Source of the DNA: an uncultured Alphaproteobacteria bacterium
Lineage (GTDB): Bacteria > Pseudomonadota > Alphaproteobacteria > RF32 > CAG-239
Direction of reading: 5' to 3'
DNA length: 33,164 nucleotides
Assembly (NCBI GenBank): GCA_945835885.1
Contig: CAMAJR010000010.1
Location: 1-33,164, forward strand
The translations under genes and the position numbers were made by a program. Shown piece by piece: positions 30,801-33,164 of this stretch. Below the pieces are notes generated by a model. The model searched no databases, was not told where the DNA came from, and worked only from the letters and a program-made list of their open reading frames with translations. Positions within the stretch are counted from its first letter, which is position 1, and every line of letters begins with the position of its first letter.

Positions 30801-31706
30801 ATGGAACAGCTTAATAATCTTGATGTAATTTTTTTAATTATTGTCGGTATTTCGGCATTAGTCGGTATTGCACGCGGTATGACCAAAGAACTGCTGTCTG
30901 TCATCGGATGGGTATTGTCGGCGGTTGCTTTGTTCTATTTAGTGCCGCTTCTTAATCCGTATATGAAGAACTATGTTTCGTCCGATTTGCTTGCCAATAT
31001 TGTTTCCGGTATGGCGATTTTATTGGTGTTCTGCATTATTTGGATTTTGACGGTTGACAAGTTGGCATCTGTTATTCGTTCAAGCAAATTGAGTGCGCTG
31101 GATAGATTATTCGGTTTTGTGTTTGGCACGGCGCGCGGTGTTTTATTGGTTGTTTTGGTGGCGTTGCTGATTTCTACACTTATGCCGGAAGATTCCAAAA
31201 AAGGTGTGTTTGAAAAATCGGTGCTGTTTGCTCAAGCAAATGCTTGTGTCGAGCCGTTAAAAGAAATGATTCCGCAAAGTTGGATTGATGAATTGAAGAC
31301 ACAAAGCGAGCGCTTCAGCTTTGGTAAGAAAAAAGATACGGCAGAAGCTGAAAGTGAAACGAAAAAGCCGGCAGAGGAAAATAAATCCGATGAAAGTCAA
31401 AAGACAAAAGAAGATAAGTCGGAAAAAGTATCGGACGAAAAGAAAGATGACACGAAATCCGATAAAGAAGAAAAGTCGGGCTTGCGTGAAACATTGAATA
31501 ATATTGATAATAACCTCGATGTTTTACAAAAAAGCGGTGAGGCGTTATTTAATCAGTTGGCGCAGCCGAAGACGGAAAACGGTAATGTTGATAACTCGGA
31601 GGCGGTTGATGAATTGATGGATGATTTGGATAAGTTACTTGATGTGTTGGATAACAAAATGGTGACTTCCGAAGAAACACAAAAACCGGCAGAAAAGAAA
31701 AAATAG
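30801..31706 (+). CDS. CvpA-family membrane protein with long charged tail
   Basis: The first 165 residues match CvpA/colicin V production proteins. There are four TM helices (about 8-25, 30-48, 62-84 and 100-122), the SALVGIARGMTKELLSVIGWVLS start and SALDRLFGFVFGTARGVLLV. They are followed by SWIDELKTQSERF. Residues about 170-301 are a Lys/Glu/Asp/Ser-rich disordered tail with a predicted coiled coil (about 228-285), making it much longer than a typical CvpA (160-200 aa). Such proteins are linked to envelope homeostasis. It is last in the mla - radA - cvpA run. purF, often next, is absent. Confidence 0.88.
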   Translation: MEQLNNLDVIFLIIVGISALVGIARGMTKELLSVIGWVLSAVALFYLVPLLNPYMKNYVSSDLLANIVSGMAILLVFCIIWILTVDKLASVIRSSKLSALDRLFGFVFGTARGVLLVVLVALLISTLMPEDSKKGVFEKSVLFAQANACVEPLKEMIPQSWIDELKTQSERFSFGKKKDTAEAESETKKPAEENKSDESQKTKEDKSEKVSDEKKDDTKSDKEEKSGLRETLNNIDNNLDVLQKSGEALFNQLAQPKTENGNVDNSEAVDELMDDLDKLLDVLDNKMVTSEETQKPAEKKK

Positions 31707-31727
31707 GACTGCCGAGTTTACGGATGC

Positions 31728-31761
31728 AAAGTTGCCGGATATTACTCCGGCAACTTTTTTT
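31728..31761 (+). terminator. Strong intrinsic terminator after cvpA
   Basis: A 12-bp perfect stem, AAAGTTGCCGGA (31728-31739) with TCCGGCAACTTT (31746-31757), loop TATTAC, then a seven-T run (31755-31761). It also separates the convergent sua5/tsaC gene. Confidence 0.94.
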
Positions 31762-31776
31762 GAATATTTTATCGTT

Positions 31777-32718
31777 TTATTTGCTGGAGGCGCGTTTGAG
31801 ACGGTCGTTAATTGCCAAGCCCAAGTCAGAGGTCGGAATAGGGGCAACGGCAATTTTACCGTGTTGGGCATTGTTGTCGGCTAAGCGTAAATATGCAAAT
31901 AAATTTGCCGCCGCTTCTTTTAAGTCAGCGCGCGGGCTGAGGTTCAGGTCGCCGTCTAATGCACCGAACCCGATGAAATATTCATCTTGTGCCGGTTCGG
32001 TAATATTGATACGCAATCGGTTATGCGGCGCATAATGACGGCGCATTTGCCCCGGTGCCGTCGGTATGGTCGGATTGCCGATGGAAACTGTTATTTTTTC
32101 GCCTAAAAAATCTTCAATATCTTCTTTTGAAGTGCCACCGGCGCGCAACATAACGATATGTTTGCCGGTCAGGTCGATAATAGTGGATTCAACACCGACT
32201 TTGCAGGCGCCGCCGTCTAATATCATATCAACTTTATCACCCAAGCCGTCGGCAACGTGTTGTGCCGTGGTCGGACTGACGGATTGGTATTTGTTGGCGG
32301 AAGGGGCTACAATCGGCACACCGCTTTTTTTGATAAGTTCTAAGGCAATCGGGTGATTTGGCATACGAACCGTGAGTGTGCGTAACCCCGAACACGCCAA
32401 ATCGATACTCGGATTTTCATCGATACGTTTTAAGACAAAAGTCAGCGGTCCGGGCCAAAAATGTTTGGCAAGCGCAAAAACACGTTCATCAACGGCGGCG
32501 TATTCTTCTAAAAAATCAATTTCGGCAATATGTGAAATCAGCGGGTCAAAATGCGGACGCTGTTTGGCGGCAAAAATAGAGGCAACCGCCTTGGCGTTAT
32601 AGACATTGGCCCCTAAACCGTAGACAGTTTCGGTTGGAAACGCAACCAAACCGCCGTTTTGAATTGTGGCGGCTGCTTGCTCTATATTTTGTGTGGAATA
32701 TTTGTAAATATTGCTCAT
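31777..32718 (-). CDS. tsaC: L-threonylcarbamoyladenylate synthase (Sua5/TsaC type)
   Basis: Makes threonylcarbamoyl-AMP from threonine, bicarbonate and ATP for tRNA t6A37. The YrdC domain occupies about 10-205: GGLVAFPTETVYGLGANV, KxR-like AAKQRPHFDPLISHI, FWPGPLTFVL, TVRMPNHP, VAPSANKYQSVSPTTAQHV and the VESTIID motif. A Sua5 C-terminal domain follows (about 220-313; TAPGQMRRHYAPHNRL). With 313 residues this is the long Sua5 form rather than a single-domain TsaC. Its product feeds the TsaBDE complex, whose tsaE gene is at 26947. It follows the SUKH-like gene by 3 nt. Confidence 0.95.
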   Translation of the reverse strand: MSNIYKYSTQNIEQAAATIQNGGLVAFPTETVYGLGANVYNAKAVASIFAAKQRPHFDPLISHIAEIDFLEEYAAVDERVFALAKHFWPGPLTFVLKRIDENPSIDLACSGLRTLTVRMPNHPIALELIKKSGVPIVAPSANKYQSVSPTTAQHVADGLGDKVDMILDGGACKVGVESTIIDLTGKHIVMLRAGGTSKEDIEDFLGEKITVSIGNPTIPTAPGQMRRHYAPHNRLRINITEPAQDEYFIGFGALDGDLNLSPRADLKEAAANLFAYLRLADNNAQHGKIAVAPIPTSDLGLAINDRLKRASSK

Positions 32719-32721
32719 TTT

Positions 32722-33123
32722 CTAAAATGCCATAATGTTGCTCAGCGCATAATCACGCTCGTTTTCTGTGTATGTTTCAAGAACTTTGAAAGTGTCACGT
32801 TCGACGATTTGATATTGTTTCAGAAAATAGTCATAACACAGCAAATCAAAGTCATTATAACCGAGTAAAATTGTGTTTTTGGGCTTTTTCATTTGTTCGT
32901 TCTTGTCGATAATATCTAAATCGTTGTCAACCGTGGCACCGAATAAATATGAACCGTCAAATTTTATGCCGTTGTATTGTTTGAGAAAGTCAGTGTAAGA
33001 CGGCGGAATAAAATCCATTCCCATATTATGTAAAACTTTTTGCGCAATAATCAATGCTTCTGCTTCAAGCGGCTCGCCTTGTGTAAATTTTTTATCTTTC
33101 AAATCTTCAAGAAAGTTATTCAT
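32722..33123 (-). CDS. SMI1/KNR4 (SUKH)-like protein
   Basis: A 133-residue soluble protein. PPSYTDFLKQYNGIKFDGSYLFGATVDN (about 40-67) matches the SUKH/SMI1-KNR4 signature (P-x-x-Y-x-x-F-L-x-x-x-N-G). The later LLGYNDFDLLCYD segment resembles the YrhA-like branch. Many SUKH proteins are immunity proteins for polymorphic toxins, but others are housekeeping. No toxin gene lies beside it within the window. GGGAGATTGAGCG precedes the ATG on the minus strand. It is transcribed just ahead of sua5/tsaC, probably as one unit. Confidence 0.75.
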   Translation of the reverse strand: MNNFLEDLKDKKFTQGEPLEAEALIIAQKVLHNMGMDFIPPSYTDFLKQYNGIKFDGSYLFGATVDNDLDIIDKNEQMKKPKNTILLGYNDFDLLCYDYFLKQYQIVERDTFKVLETYTENERDYALSNIMAF

Positions 33124-33164
33124 CGCTCAATCTCCCTTTTAGGAAAAGATGCATTCTTTTTGTT

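Overview
The window is a dense bacterial chromosome segment of about 33 kb and moderate-to-low GC. It is most likely from a Gram-negative alphaproteobacterium, probably an uncultured host-associated one. Four things support this: a short kinase-only HprK, a SPOR - nagZ - TatA-like run that echoes a known alphaproteobacterial gene order, an MlaE/MlaF - radA - cvpA cluster, and outer-membrane features (beta-barrel protein, MacAB-type pump, Mla transporter). I could not run a database search, so the lineage is an inference. Almost everything is chromosomal housekeeping. There is no transposase, phage module or CRISPR array.

Layout. 1-2055: the 3' part of gapA, an intrinsic terminator, then pgk. 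2041-2420: a hairpin-bearing repeat element with a tandem duplication, lying between convergent genes. 2435-8243: an M20 peptidase (-), an SH3b-domain periplasmic protein (+), a XerC-type recombinase (+), rpmG (-), an unrecognised gene split by a frameshift (+), and an S41 protease with exonuclease III (-). 8371-10780: SPOR protein, nagZ and a TatA-like protein, all co-directional. 10872-13005: a beta-barrel protein, a second copy of the hairpin element, a DUF378 membrane protein, pgpA and a structured intergenic segment. 13006-16120: a three-gene MacA/MacB-like export operon (-) with palindromic operator-like sites upstream. 16329-18404: bactofilin, smpB, a promoter plus structured RNA candidate, a secreted nuclease-like protein and tRNA-Asp (-); two identical 34-bp repeats flank this RNA/nuclease segment. 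18580-20475: an M23 endopeptidase. 20569-25795: a Bat (aerotolerance) cluster, DUF4381 - batA - batB/C fusion - batD. 25856-31706: a membrane-anchored nuclease-like protein, tsaE, hprK, mlaE, mlaF, radA and cvpA, all (+) and tightly packed. 31777-33123: a Sua5/TsaC protein and a SUKH/SMI1-like protein (-).

The genes fall into themes: lower glycolysis (gapA, pgk), cell envelope and peptidoglycan (SH3b, SPOR, NagZ, M23, bactofilin, Bat, Mla, PgpA), translation quality (smpB, rpmG, tRNA-Asp, and the t6A genes tsaE and sua5/tsaC), DNA maintenance (xerC, xth, radA) and export (macAB-like).

The most interesting non-gene signals are three. First, two intergenic elements share a head, a loop and a tail, but their stem arms differ in sequence while still pairing. 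Second, a strong promoter at 17461-17489 precedes a roughly 200-nt long-range foldable sequence. Third, a foldable segment of about 290 nt lies downstream of pgpA and contains mutually exclusive stems.
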